The notes under the pieces were generated by a model that was not told the DNA's origin, ran no database searches, and saw nothing but the letters and a program-made list of their open reading frames with translations. 64,000 bases of DNA, taken from positions 23,652,839-23,716,838 of the forward strand of contig NC_135356.1 in NCBI RefSeq assembly GCF_051622035.1, written 5' to 3'. Every line of letters starts with the position of its first letter. Position 1 is the first letter of the stretch. The translations under genes were made by a program, and so were the position numbers. Shown piece by piece: positions 49,957-62,729 of the stretch. Source of the DNA: Arctopsyche grandis (Eukaryota > Arthropoda > Insecta > Trichoptera > Hydropsychidae).

Positions 49957-50175
49957 CATCATCACCATCTGCTGCTGGATGGAGGCTACCCATCTTCCAT
50001 TTACCCTTTTGCATTCTCTCGGGTATCATTCTAGCACTTGTTTTTTGCGCCTTTCATCCATTCTTATAGCCACGTTGCCCGCCCATTACCATTTAAATCT
50101 CTTCTCCCATTGCCGTTTCCAGTCTTTCCTCGTTGTGTCAAGCATGCAGCGTTCCATACTCAAAACCGTATAGTT
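49957..50175 (-). mobile_element. Non-LTR retrotransposon 3' fragment
   Basis: On the plus strand CATCATCACCATCTGCTGCTG, CTTTTGCATTCTCTCGGGTA, GCCACGTTGCCCGCCCATTA and GCGTTCCATACT match the inverted 45352 copy. The frame is degraded. Confidence 0.6.
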
Positions 50176-50439
50176 GGCAACCTTATGTTGAATATAATAT
50201 TTGTAAAATAACAAGCTCTTAAATATTAGAATAAATAAATCTGTATTTTTCCCGCCTTTAATGATTCAGAAAACAAATATTTATAAAAAATATTTTTAAA
50301 AAGTTCACACCTCAGTTGTTTACTTTAATCAAAATTCAAGATTATTAAGATATGTACATTTGCGCATCTTTACGACAATTCAAGTAGTTAAATCGTTGGT
50401 AATTTCCAAGATATGCAAATAAAGGTTTGTAAAAAAAAC

Positions 50440-50880
50440 GGTTCGGTGATTATTCCGTACAAAGGGATCTCGTAAACTTCACTAAAATGTCGATTACGGA
50501 TCATCTGGTACTCGAAAATTCGTTTCGGTGATAACTAGTCATATGTGAACCGGTCACAGGACAACCGGTCACACGTGATCACCCGTCACACTAAAACTGG
50601 TCACGAGAAAATTGGTCACACCCTACAATGGGTCAACCAGTTTTCTCGTGACCAATTTTAGGGTGTGACCAGTTGTAGTATGACGGGTGATCACGTGTGA
50701 CTGATCTAAAGCGACCGGTTGTCCTGTGACTGGTTCACATATGACTAGTAGTCCGTTTACCGAAAATTCCATCCATCGAACTATTATACTAACGAGAACT
50801 CGAGTACCAGATATTCTATATTAGCGATTTTCGTTTGAGCGACCAAAATGTGTGTAATAATCCGTTTTCCCAAAAAAACA
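50440..50880. mobile_element. GGTCACAAAG-family MITE split by a second palindrome
   Basis: 50755-50880 on the minus strand matches 30880-30960 (AAAATCGCTAATATAGAATA, CTGGTACTCGAGTTCTCGTT, GATGGAATTTTCGG). 50440-50530 is the other arm (GGTTCGGTGATTATTCCGTA, GGTACTCGAAAATTCG). The 216-bp element at 50534-50749 lies between them. Confidence 0.6.
50534..50749. mobile_element. 216-bp palindrome with repeated CCGGTCACA motif
   Basis: The ends ACTAGTCATATGTGAACC and GGTTCACATATGACTAGT are inverted. The arms of about 100 bases are built from near-regular GGTCACA units (CCGGTCACAGGAC, CCGGTCACACG, CCCGTCACAC, CTGGTCACGAG) about 15-20 bases apart. The right arm carries the inverse series. The centre is near 50637. 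Confidence 0.85.
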
Positions 50881-51882
50881 GATTTTTGATAAATGGAGTT
50901 AATTGCGCCAGTCTCTTATCTCGGTATTTCTCATTTTTTTAATGAAATTTGGATATGAAAAAAATGTAAACTTCCACCTACGGACTCAAAATCCTGCAAA
51001 CTAACTTACGTAATTGTAGGTTCATACGATATTTTCAACTTAAATAAAAAAATAGGTTATTTTATATCATACAATTATGATTTGTGATGACCACACTGAG
51101 CTACATTTCCAATTCGATTATAAATAAAACAGATAAAGTAAAAATATCACGAAGAGGTGTTTCGTATTCGTGTTTACTATCAAAACTTCCAAATCTTTAA
51201 TCAAATGGTGATTATTGCAGGCGCTACGGCCAAAGATGTCACTTTATGCACATAACCTATACATGCATGAATATGAACTTCACATGCGATATGGCTTTTA
51301 TCTAAAAATCCATCGATATTAATAAAAAAATAATAATAATACAAACCCCATTCCTTTTCCTCGTATACAAAGCAGGTGTCTCAATACTTGCCTTATCTAT
51401 TTTATGATCAAAATTTATACTTCAAAATATTTTAAATGATGAATCTGAACTAAGAAATGTCTTAAATGTAACTACAAGAATGTCTTAAATGTAACTTGTA
51501 TAATACGAGAATAAAGAGTTCGACTATTCAAATATTTCAAATCAGAAATTGCACTGCAGTAATAGCATCGGAAACTGGTCGAATTTTCATATATAAATGC
51601 AAATATATTCATGAATCTTTCGGAATTTAAATAATTTTCTTATACATATGTATGCATATACATTTTAAGAATCACTAAAATTATATATTAAAAGTTCGCC
51701 AAAAAAGCAGAAAATCGGATTGAAATAATAAAAATATATTAGTGTGGACAAAAAATGGGTTTAGAACTGAAGAAAATTTTGTTATAGAAGACAAAATGTG
51801 TGTTGTTAATTCATTGCCAATCTTTGATCCAAATATTACAATAAAAGATAGATTGTAAGTATATATACATATGTACAAACAT

Positions 51883-52115
51883 CAGTGGCGGCTTGTCCAT
51901 ATGGGCTGTGGAGCTGCAGCCTCCCAATACAGTAAAAATGCATAAATGCATGCTATTTTTGTCGTCCACATGGGCTGCGGGGCTGTAGCCTCCCAGTATA
52001 GTACATATTCAAGCTATTTTTGTTTTCATTCGATCAACGGTTTGGTAACCGAGCTACTACAGCCTGAATAATCTCTGCAGCCCCCCCCACTATGAAATCT
52101 CACAAGCCGCTACTG
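51883..52115. mobile_element. 233-bp hAT-type MITE (CAGTGGCGGCTTGT)
   Basis: The ends CAGTGGCGGCTTGT and ACAAGCCGCTACTG are inverted repeats, flanked by ACAAACAT and ACAAAAAT (8 bp, one mismatch). The interior holds two direct copies of a unit around TGGGCTG-GGAGCTG-AGCCTCCCA. Confidence 0.75.
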
Positions 52116-55100
52116 ACAAAAATACATACATATGTTAGGTAAAATATACAATGTGACAATGTTTGCAGGAAAAAGAAAATGAAAATACAATTGCCTTTGT
52201 CTATATTTCAGGTACCAAAATCTGTAAATAATAATCGATTAAGAAGTTGCATCATCAATTTGTTTAGAAATTTAATATCCAAAGGAAACTATAGAAAATA
52301 ATACAAGGATAGAAAAAACACCCACTAAAAATATGTACACATTGAGACTTGGAAGAAATAAAATAACATAAATATCGCATTAATAATGATAAAATAAATT
52401 ATGTGCGATTCCATCAATTTACATAATCAAATTCATAGTTGATGTATGAATTTCTATTAATAATTCGTGATTAAAATATTTGAATCGCAACGACTTAAGC
52501 TTAAGTTCCACTTATGATACATGCATATGTATACTGAATGCCATTTTATTATGAAATCTTTATGTGATATTATTGAATGGTGTTTTGAGATGAAAATAAA
52601 GAAATTTAGAATTTTTGCATTTGATTTTTATTTGATTTCTAAAAAAATAGAAATTCATAGAAGTATGTAATAAGCATTATTTTTTATCTCTGTATATATC
52701 ACATTTGACAGGTTGCTTAATTAAATAAAATACATTTAACACAATATGTCATTCTTGAGAATGTCCAGAATTTTACACGCAAGTATCGAATACATACATC
52801 AGTTCAGCCTCTATAAAAAAGAGAACCCTAATATGTATTTATACGTATACAAAAAAAGAATATCAGCCCATAGTTCGTCGAACAAAAACGATTAAACAAA
52901 ATCACCTACACAATCAATCATGACTGATTTCATTCAAATTGTCATCGTCTTAGTTCGTTTGTGTTGATTTTTTTATTATTACAATTTTATATATGCACTT
53001 GTATTGCTTTTCGTTTATAATAAACAATAACAAAAAATTAAAATATCACAAATTTGCTTCATTCAAAATAAAAAAAAAATTAACATGTTTCAAAACTGTA
53101 CTCATTATATTAGACATATATTTGATTGTTAAAAACAAAAATATAATACAAAAAATTGCACAGGTTGTGGTTTGATTTACTTTGCCAGTTTATTTAAACA
53201 GTACATTGCAATGGCTATCACTTCAAATTGAGATTATAAACACTGACTTATTTGAAAGACACATACTCTTCCGCCGAGATCTTCCCGTGGTCACTTATCG
53301 TAATTGTGACCCAAGGAAATCAAAATCGCAAAAGTATATCACGTATGCACGGATAATGTACACATCAGCAATCAAAACGAATTGAATGCAGCTCTGCAGA
53401 AAAGGTCTAACCCACACAAATAACATCTCAATCAGCGCAGTATCACTTGATTGTATCCAATTGAACAACTTCAATACATACATATTGATAAAAAGGCGAT
53501 TCTCAAAGTTACATTCGTCAAAGTGTCATTCAAGTGTGTTGGATCTTTTCGGCACAGCAAAAATTGTGTACTCATCACGTTTACGTGAATAGGAAAGTTC
53601 AAGATAAGCGTGATAATGAAACGTTTAATATACAAAAATACACATCGAATAGTATTCGTATAAGCAGATATGAACGAAAAAATACATCATTCTTCTATAT
53701 ATGTACGTGTAAGAGGCGTTCAACAAGTCCTTGGAAAATGTATGTAAATAAAAATAGCAAATTAAGTTAAGCGCTCAAACTTTTCAGCATCCATTAGAAT
53801 GAAAGCTTGTTTAGATTTAGCTCATGTTTTAGAACCGTACCATAGATATGTATCGAGTCTGATATATCATTACTCGGCTATCACTCTTCATTAGTCTCCA
53901 CAGCGTGGATATTTTCTTCCAAAGTTGAAGCTAACAGTCTCGCCTGTCCTCTCAACCCGCATTAAAACAATCTATTCAATCATAAGAGTGGTTTTCAAAT
54001 CCATGTTCGCAAATGCAATGATAATGTCTATAACGTAACAGCAAACATCTGATAAAAACAAGTCTCAAAAAGAACGCTTGCACCAATTATAAACACAGCA
54101 ATCAGTTTACGAATTGTAACCACTTTCCAGGAACCTTTTGAACATCCTACGAACATATTCCATACATAATATAATAAAAAAAAAGAAGCAAATTGCAATA
54201 TGAAGTCTTTTGACGAGTTGTGTGTTAGTATCGCTTTATAAATCTCATCTATAGTTTTTGTATTGCTTGAATTTCATCATAATTTGTTTACCTTATTAAA
54301 ATTAAATATAATATACATCAAATTTAATCTATTTTTAATACAATCACTGGTCAGTTCAGAGATATTTATAATTTTTTTGCCATATATGTTCATTCATGAA
54401 ATAAATCAGGCAGATTGTGTGAAAATAAAATGTATAAAGTACAGGATAATATCATTTGAAATACATTTTAATCTGTAGTGTATCATAAAATTGACTTTTT
54501 ATTATGCATACGTATCTGATTTTGGATCAAAGTTAAAACATAGCAGCAGATATAAGAAGCGCACGCTTCATACAACATTCGCACACGGAAATAAATTTAA
54601 ATCAAATCACACCGCAAATGTTTGAGGAACGGGAAAAGGAATCGCACGTCGGAAAGTAAGCGAAAATAAAAAGTCCAAATATTTATATGTAGCAAATATA
54701 ATTGGTATCAAATCAATATTGAATTTACAGTATCAAGGACAGTTGATTTGCTATAAGTAAAAATAAGGTTAATTCATTTATTTCAATGCGTTTAAACATG
54801 TAAATAAAATATATGGAAAACAACTTAAAAGATATTAAATTAAAAAAAAGAGTATTTATGAATGTGTTTACAGATGCGCTATTAGATGGAAAAAAATGAC
54901 TTTCGCATTGCAAGTTTCGTTGAAGTCATCGCACAGCAATCGTCATTTGCACACCGCAAAGCAAATTTTTATTATTCTACTAGTCAACTTTATTAGAATA
55001 CACAGTGAAATCCCTTAACAAAATTATTTATCGGATATATAAAAAAGAACCATCATATACATATGTATATATAGGATAAACTGTTAAAGGTATTAAACTG

Positions 55101-55251
55101 TGTTTATAAATACAACCCAAAAATTGATAACTAATTTAGTGTTTCAATGATTTTCAGATAAATAAAATCATATATTTGAAATCGATTTCGCATAAAATAC
55201 GCAAAACAATATTTTCTCATAACATACATACATAAAGGATTACGCTAGCAA
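52116..55251. other. AT-rich intergenic DNA; nothing recognised
   Basis: Frames of 60-78 codons are scattered on both strands, with no domain, splice pattern or repeat match. This is the longest stretch without a recognised element. Confidence 0.4.
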
Positions 55252-55257
55252 TTTATT
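55252..55257 (-). promoter_or_regulatory. Candidate poly(A) signal of Tudor-SN
   Basis: AATAAA on the minus strand about 300 bases past the Tudor-SN stop. It is a candidate only, in very AT-rich DNA. Confidence 0.35.
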
Positions 55258-55554
55258 ACCAACACCAAGAATTTCAATAGTCGCCATAATATTCCATAAT
55301 ACATGAAAATACGGGGATTACTCATAGAGTTTTATCAAATGTCTTTAAAGAAAAACTAAAATGATATCGGAAGTTTTTTTTTATAAATTGTAATCTATAT
55401 TAAGAAAGAAACCATAACAAATTTTATAATTATTTTAAAAATAAGTGTATTTTTGTATTGTAAAAATACAGAAATTCAAGTAAATTCAATGTTCATATGA
55501 TAAAAAAACCACGCATGAACGTACTCAAAAAACGTTTTCTTGATTCAACCGTTT

Positions 55555-57045
55555 TTAAGCATCATCTTCGGTGATGTCTCCGTACTCCCAGATCGCGAGA
55601 CGGGCCTTCTTGGCAACCTCTTGAGCAGTTTTGTATTCGTTGATGATTTTCTGGAGCCGTCTATCGGGACGGCTCTGCACCATCAGCAACCCTTCAGAGA
55701 TGAGGTTTTTGACAATGTCGTTGTTCGACGTATCCATCAGGGTCACCTCAGGAATGTGACTTCTGCTCTCGACGTTCAACAGCAGCGTCTGGTTGAGTAG
55801 ATCCTGAGTGAGGGCCTTGATGGCCATGTCTCGGTGATCACTGTCATTCGGCAGTGCGATGCACGCCAAGGTATATTCGGTAGCGTACGGCTTGTCAGTA
55901 ATGAAAGACGATGGGAGTGCGGCGCAACTAGACGGGTGAATCACCTGTAATAATAAGACAATGCGATAAAGTGATGAATTACAATTATGAGGTTTATTGT
56001 GCGTTTGTAATACTGACTTCGCGGTTTCCGAAATCGATGTAGAGTACTGAAACATTGGTGCCTTGGACTTTTTCGATTTTGGCCCGATACCATTGGCTGT
56101 CGAAGCTGAAACGTGCCGCGCAAAGATCGCCCTTCTTCGGAGTGTATGCGCCGGGTAGTGGTGGGTCGGAGCTGAAGTCTTGGTGAAGCTTGCTCATCAA
56201 TGTTTCTAATTTTGGACCCTGTTCGGTGTGTTGGGCGAAAAATCTGCCTTCTGAAGAAACTTCAGTGACGACGACTTTTTCCAAGTTGATTTTTCTCTCG
56301 ATTACTCTCTCCTCGTTGGCGTGTTCTTCATCCTTAGGTGTTTCGACGTAATCTTTCCATATATTTAGCTTGTGCTGTTTCGCGTAGTTTTCAGCAGCTT
56401 TAAGAGCGTTTTTATGTTCGGAGCGTTCGGCTGTGGAATGAACGGTAGCCAAACCTTCCTTGACCAATGCCACGGAAAGATTCACATCATCGATCCATAG
56501 AAAACCGATGAAGCCACCTGCTTTGTCCATACTCTCGACGGTGATGTTGACTTCGCGCTGCATGCACTTTTCTTTTGTGAAGTTCAGAGCTTCCTCTCCA
56601 AACGGCTCAGCTCCTTGCATCGCACCACCGTTGATGCTCGGTCTTGCACCACGCGGACAGCTAATTCCGCCAAGCAGGAATGTAATCAAACAGGAGTCTT
56701 TCGAAATGAAGAGTCTCAAACGGGATCCACTGGTTACGAATTCGACGACGGCCTCCTGTTTTGGATGTCTCATCAAAGTTTGCAAATTGCTCTTGGCCAA
56801 ATTGGGTTCGGCGCTGATGTTAGGAACCTTTCTGAGGGTGTATTCTTTTTTGCTATACACACCGACAGCAGACTTTTGAGCTTTCATTTCAGCCTCGAGT
56901 AGAGCGTTGTATGCGGCACTTCTTTGATCATCATCGGTACGATGACGAACAACGTAAGCTAATCCCTTAGAAACCAAATCCAATGCAATGTTTCTAAAAT
57001 GAAAAATATATATAAAAATCAAGCAAATACAATAAAAATTAAATA

Positions 57046-57076
<31 letters not shown>

Positions 57077-60000
57077 TCGAATACATACGTCTTTCCAACA
57101 GTGACCGTGCAGCAAGTTTTCTCTGGCAAATTTTCTCTTGCTGGTTGGATATAATCAATAGACACATTCACTCGTTTACCAATCAATGCTTTCCTCATAG
57201 TTTCTCTCGCTTCGAACATCCATGGAATGTCATACAATGGTCTGAAACCTCTTGGCCTTTGGGCAGCTTTGCCATCTTCGTCAGCAGACCTAATAAAATA
57301 AAGTTAGAACAAAAAATACACCCACAATTTTTAACATTCTAAAATCCTAAAAGTTTCTATAGAAATACTCACTTTTCTTTAGGAGGTCGGATACTGGACA
57401 AGAACAGTTTTTTGATGCTACCGTTCTGTTGCTTCACAGCAAAGGAATCACCGTTCATTACTTCGATAACCAATCCCAAAAATTCTTTATCCTTAATCGG
57501 AATAGCTGGTGCTGACGGCACATAGTTTTTCCACATGCCAATGCGTCTTTCTTGAGCAAACTTTTCTGCTTCTCGGAGGGCAGTAATATCTGAAAATTTC
57601 ATAACAAAAAAAAAACTAATGTTTTCAAAACGTACATACGCATAATATACAAAAAAAAAAAAAATCAAAGCATCTAATTACTTACCAGTTTTCGTGTAAG
57701 TCAGTGACCATTCAACGCATCGTGCAAAGCCTCTTCTTAAGAGTAATTCGGCGATGTTTCCGCACGGATGAACAATCGAACCAATGAAGTTATTGTTATT
57801 CATCGTCATCAATATGATATTACAGTCTCGTTGCAGTAAATGTCTCTCCACGCAGTACCTGGCTTCATTCTGCTGATCGGCAGCATCGTCTTTTTGTTCA
57901 CCGTCTTTGTCGGACTTGTTCGATGAGCACTAAATACAAATAATGTAATTATCTAATGTGCCATACCACACTCGAGTTGATTAAGCGCATAAACATATTA
58001 TTAAATTCAAACTCACTCTTATTCCAGATATCATGAGGGTTATGTAGTAATAATTGTTATTATCTTCAGGCATAATAAACGCCCTTACTGTAGATCCGTC
58101 TCTTACGTGCTCAATAATAGCTTTCAATGGACGATAATTGTATTTGCTGACGTCTCTATCGTGCGTCCAATGCACTTCGCGTACAGTTTTCTAAACAGAA
58201 ACACATAATTTGATTCATTATTATTTTTAAATACCTACATATCTATGTACATGCATACAAATTATGAAATATTTACTTGAGCTGTGCCATGTCGACCTTT
58301 GCCATGAGCCTTGGCAGCTTCCTCGCATTTCAAGAGGTTGGCGATTTCTGGCAATTTGGGATCACCTCGAATGGTGACGAGACCCTCACTGACCATAAGC
58401 TCGTTGATGTTCTCCCCGGTGTTATCCTTGCCAAGGTAGACGGTGCCTTTCTCCAAGTTGCCGTTCGGAATCTTTTCGGCCGTAAAGGAAATATCTTTCC
58501 CAACCAATTTCTTACGTAAGAACTCACGAGCCTCCCACGCCCATGCCTCCTCTTTTGTGACCGTCTTAGTACTGAGAAAAACAGTGAAACGTTAGTGAAA
58601 ATTGCTCAAACATTACAGCAATGTAATAATAAGCTACCTAATACTAACTCATTGTTGGTCGGACGACGAGCCAACTTCGGAGCTATGATTCCAAGAAGGC
58701 TCAACTGTCTCTCGGCAGGAGGTCCATCAGCTCGGGGTGCACCCCAGATTTTAACTGAATCTCCTGACAATACCTGCAAAAAATAATAGAGTATTGAATA
58801 AAAAACAAACGATTTAATTATTTTTTTATTGCATTGATCATATTTAAACGTCACTTTGATAGAATAAACACAGGCGACTATAAAAATGGAAGAAAAAATC
58901 AATTGATAAGCAAATTGGAAACGATGATAAGCATTTTTTATATAATTTAGGTCTTTTTTTTTAATTTATATTTTCCCGATGGCATGGTAGGATGGATTTT
59001 GTCAATCGATGAGGAACCGTTACAACAATAAAATCAGATAAATTGGCAAACTCTGACAGGAAACGATCGACTTGCAGTCAAAAACATCCAAGTCTGACCA
59101 GCAGGCCTGCAGAAATACAGAAATAAATTCATATCAATCAAGATCAATTCGGGACTTGAGCTCGGGCACCTCTCGGTGGTTAGCATCAACCACAAATTTA
59201 TCACCAAGTCTAGGAAGTTGAGGTATATATGTAAGTATTTAAAAAAAAAAGCACAACGTTTATTCACATATGCTATACAATAATATAGTAGAATGTTTGA
59301 TGTTCTGTTTCATTCATCAACATAAAACGAAGTTTCGCTGCCTCGTCAATGACTAAGAACTATCAGGAGAAATTCAATCAGGACACAACAAGTCTAAGCT
59401 CTAAAACCGGAGCTACGAAGGCAGATAAATCTAACCAGCTATATAGTAAGTAATAATGTGCCTAAACGTTATGAGAAAAAAAATTAATCGACTTAAAACA
59501 AAGGAAATTACTGTTGTTCAATGTTATATTTTAAAACATTCGAAATATGTGTGATAAGTTATAAGATAATATATATATGTAGATATCTAGTGTGTTAAAA
59601 AAATCTTGTAAAAAGTGGTTGTTTGTAAATAAAAAGCTATGCAATCTTCGAGACTTGTTTTATTAGCGATGGTGAATTTGCCATTAAATTGGGGTGAAAA
59701 AACCCGATATTATTGAGGCTATCACAAAGCAATGCAGTGAGGAAAGCGAATCTCTATGAATGGATAAATCATTGTAATGGGGTCAAGGGATCATCAAAGG
59801 CGACAGTTGCAGTAGAGACTGTCAATTTGGTTTCTGGAGAGAGCATCTGCACCGTGCAAACTATGCAAATTATATCTCCGACTTAACACATCAGCAAAAG
59901 GCATTCTAAAAAATGTCGCCTTTCGTAGACGTGGCTACAATTAAATCAAACATTGATAGTGAAGACACCTTTAATGTTTTTAAAAAAAAGCGTTGAATTG

Positions 60001-62449
60001 AATTTTTATTTATATTTTCCAGAAATTTTTTGGACACTGACAATAATTTATAGTGAAAAATCAAAAATTATATGTAGGTAATTTTTCCATTTTAATATAT
60101 GCAAAATTTTGCTGTTTTTAGTATAATATGTATTTAAAACACATTATTTGACAATTAATTGCAGCTGATAAATTTTTCGCAAATGATTTCCCAACTTAAA
60201 TCCAATTCAGATAATGCAAGTGACTATTTTTACATTAGATAATGCGATTTTGACAATGACTTTCAAATGTATTTTATCAGATTCAATGCTGTATTTTTAG
60301 ACCAAAATAGAGTATATTTAAAAATTGAAAAGAATATAAGGAAAAAATATGATGAAAAGATAGTAAGGTCATGACGGAAATAACGCAGACATCGAATAAA
60401 TCCTCTGCAATTTTTAAACTATCTAGGAGAAGGGAGCTAGTACTAGTTTTTTTACCAAGGAAGAAATCTTCTTCAAAACCATGTTCAATGCATTTTTTAT
60501 ACTATCTAGGAGAAATGAGCTGGTTTTAGCTTTTACTAAATAAGAAATCATCCTTGAGACCATTTTAAATGCATTTTCCTTATATTATCAATTTATCTAT
60601 AGCATTTTTTATACACCACCATTTATAGCCATTCACCATCTACCACTGGATGAAGACTTCTCCAACACGCTTCTTTTCGTCCATGTTTTGAGCAACTCTC
60701 ATCCACCTCACCCACACATTTTTTTAAATTTCGTCTACTCATCTTTGCGGTCTTTCTTTCATCCTTTTATATTATCTCGAGTACCATTTTAGCATTTTTG
60801 TCCATTCTTCTAACTACGTGACTTGCCAATTGTCATTTCAATCTCTCCACTATATTCACTACTCTTAGTCATACTTCTCACTTATGTATTCCATTTTTTA
60901 TCTCACATATGTACATATTTAACCTTTTGAATGCTGACGAACACCGATCGGCGTTTTACTAACGAGTCCATAAGCCTGAAATACGCCGACAGGCGTTATT
61001 TTTTGAGTATGTAAAAAATAAACAAGAATACTACCCGCTAAACCTTTTCTGGTAGCATTGAAAAAAAAAACGCATTGAACATGGGTCATCTAATCCGTGT
61101 CAATGTTTATAAAGACTGGTTTACACCGGAATTTCTGAATTTATAACCATAGTAGAGTTACCCAATGGAAATCTTTAACTGCCGAGTATTTTAAATTGTG
61201 GCTTGGCATTTAGATTGTGAGCATTACATTTTAACAACAATGAAGAAGATTCGTTAATAGATTTATTTCTTGTTTACATTCATTATTATACTTATATATT
61301 AGAGACTAAACACACCTTTACAAAACTCGAAATCCTAGGCGGTAGTTATCTAGGGTAGTGAGTTTGTTTGGATTGGCTACAACTTTTATACCTGTTTTCT
61401 ATTGGATTTTCTAAATAATTTTAGTTCGAAATGTAATGTAAGCATATAAAAAGCTCATACAATGTGAATTATTTTTTGATTAAAAAATATTACCGTAACT
61501 TAAGTGACTTGGTTCTGGCTATTGTACTGCATAAATGTATGTATTTTAGAATTTCTTGTAAATTAAAATGTTCTCATTTTGTACTGCTGTATATAGACTT
61601 GCGGATATCAATTATTTTTAATCGCCTCTAACTTATATTCATTTCTATCATTTCAAAGCTTTACTTATTAGAAATTGCTCCGTATAAAATGGTGAAAGTA
61701 AAATGCAAAGTGGGTAATTCTTCAAACATCGGAAATGTGAATGAAAGTTTGAAGTTAGAATTTTGTTCTAATAATTGACTTTATTCAACAGAACGGTAAA
61801 TATAATAATGGAAGTCTTTTAACATTGAAACGATTAGTATGAATGATATTTCGGAAGAAAGAAGACTTGACATGAGATGATGTTGCATTTCAAAAAGATT
61901 GCTTTGTTTCTATTAAAAAATTAAATGTGTGGCATTCTTCAAAACCAGATTTGGAGTCAAGTCTAACTGTTAAATTTGAATGAAAGGACATTCGTTTTAA
62001 TTCCACACTGTAGATTTCGCGTTAAGCTATTTCCACTGTGTGTTACATCAATAGTGCAATCAAATCATTCGTAGCAAAAGTTTGTATGAGAAGTTGGTAT
62101 GAGGGATTCAAAAGGAACATCTACAGGTGGAGACAAGGGGGCTGCGACCTCCTTTCGACTAGATAAGTGGGGGTTCGTCATATGGAAGACCAAGCGTGAA
62201 GTACGCCCTTGCGAAATGCGGTTTGATCAAGACGGGGGGAGGCCGGGGAGTGAAGCGTGGCATTTGCAGGGGGATGGGGGGATGCTTTCATTCATGATTT
62301 GGGCTGAGCACGCTGAATTCGAAAGTCGGGCATTTTTGCAAATGTTCACGTGCGATGGTATTTTGTGGTGGTGTGGGGTGGGGCGGAGGCGTTGGGGGGC
62401 GAAGGGGGCGTTCGCTCACCTGTTTGACGGTGCCGTGTTGAAGGCTCAT
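55555..62449 (-). CDS. Tudor-SN: Tudor-SN / SND1 (staphylococcal nuclease and tudor domain protein), complete, 9 coding exons
   Basis: Coding exons on the minus strand: 62449-62420, 58773-58649, 58571-58277, 58190-58017, 57929-57686, 57589-57373, 57289-57089, 56993-56018 and 55944-55555 (TAA). Every junction is GT-AG and in phase; total 2,652 bases, 883 residues (human SND1 910). Four staphylococcal-nuclease-like repeats lie at about 5-150, 170-315, 330-480 and 505-640. Family signatures include [56 protein letters not shown] and [12 protein letters not shown] tudor domain (about 715-775; [28 protein letters not shown]) follows, then the partial fifth nuclease repeat ([20 protein letters not shown]). 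The family acts as an RNA-binding scaffold in RNA silencing, splicing and stress granules. The first coding exon has only ten codons ([10 protein letters not shown]) and is separated by a 3.6-kb intron; it was placed by phase and by joining directly to VLSGDS. Confidence 0.97.
57046..57076. repeat. (AT)n tract in a 95-bp Tudor-SN intron
   Basis: About 31 bases of AT repeat fill a third of the intron between 57089 and 56993, starting 13 bases after the donor. Length variation here would change a near-minimal intron. Confidence 0.85.
58780..60619. other. Tudor-SN intron 1, part: SINE-like block, otherwise unrecognised
   Basis: 59030-59245 has motifs shared with the 532-870 SINE (GACAGGAAACGATCGACTTG) and a degenerate box GGTGCCCGAGCTCAAGTCCC on the minus strand. 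59640-59990 is richer in G and C, but its frames are broken. Confidence 0.35.
60620..60905 (-). mobile_element. Non-LTR retrotransposon 3' fragment in Tudor-SN intron 1
   Basis: Plus-strand CCATTCACCATCTACCACTG, GATGAAGACTTCTCCAACAC and CTACGTGACTTGCCAATTGTC match the inverted 45352 family, diverged. Confidence 0.55.
60919..61431. mobile_element. piggyBac-like MITE, copy C, truncated
   Basis: TTAACCTTTTGAATGCTGAC starts the element. CACCGATCGGCGTTTTACTA, AAATAAACAAGAATACTACC and CTCGAAATCCTAGGCGGTAG match copy B. It stops near CTAAATAATTTTAG, about 60 bases before the expected right end, so the right TTAA is lost. Confidence 0.65.
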
Positions 62450-62570
62450 GGTAGTGCGTGCGGGCACGTGGCGCGACGTCAGCAGCGCGCGGCCAAGTGG
62501 AGCGCCTCAGTGATGTGTTGGCCCTCCCCTAACAACGTTGAGTACGGCCATGGCCGTGCACTCGATTTTG
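62450..62570 (-). promoter_or_regulatory. GC-rich promoter and 5' untranslated region of Tudor-SN
   Basis: The 120 bases upstream of the ATG are the most CpG-rich in this half of the window (CACGTGGCGCGACGTC, AGCAGCGCGCGGCCAAG) and include a CRE-like TGACGTCG on the minus strand and CACGTG. GC enrichment continues into the start of intron 1 (62200-62420). A TATA box is not evident. Confidence 0.5.
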
Positions 62571-62729
62571 CCCTCTCACCTGAAAATAAAATGCGTGTAA
62601 TGGTTAATTAAACGCGCCTAAAATATTTATTGAATCAATAATATAAAATTAAAAATAAACTTGTAATTTTAATGTCAACATTTGTAGTTTTTAAATTGAT
62701 CTAAAATTTTAATGTTAGTTCATATGTAC

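Noticed and set aside
53182-53592. Candidate gene in the 52-55 kb stretch
   Set aside because: Frames of 60-68 codons on both strands without motifs or coding composition.
56460-56902. Plus-strand ORFs of 139 and 95 codons
   Set aside because: Shadows of the large Tudor-SN exon on the minus strand.
62099-62611. 170-codon plus-strand ORF in GC-rich DNA
   Set aside because: It is antisense to the Tudor-SN first exon and promoter; composition is that of a CpG-rich promoter and the peptide has no recognisable domain.
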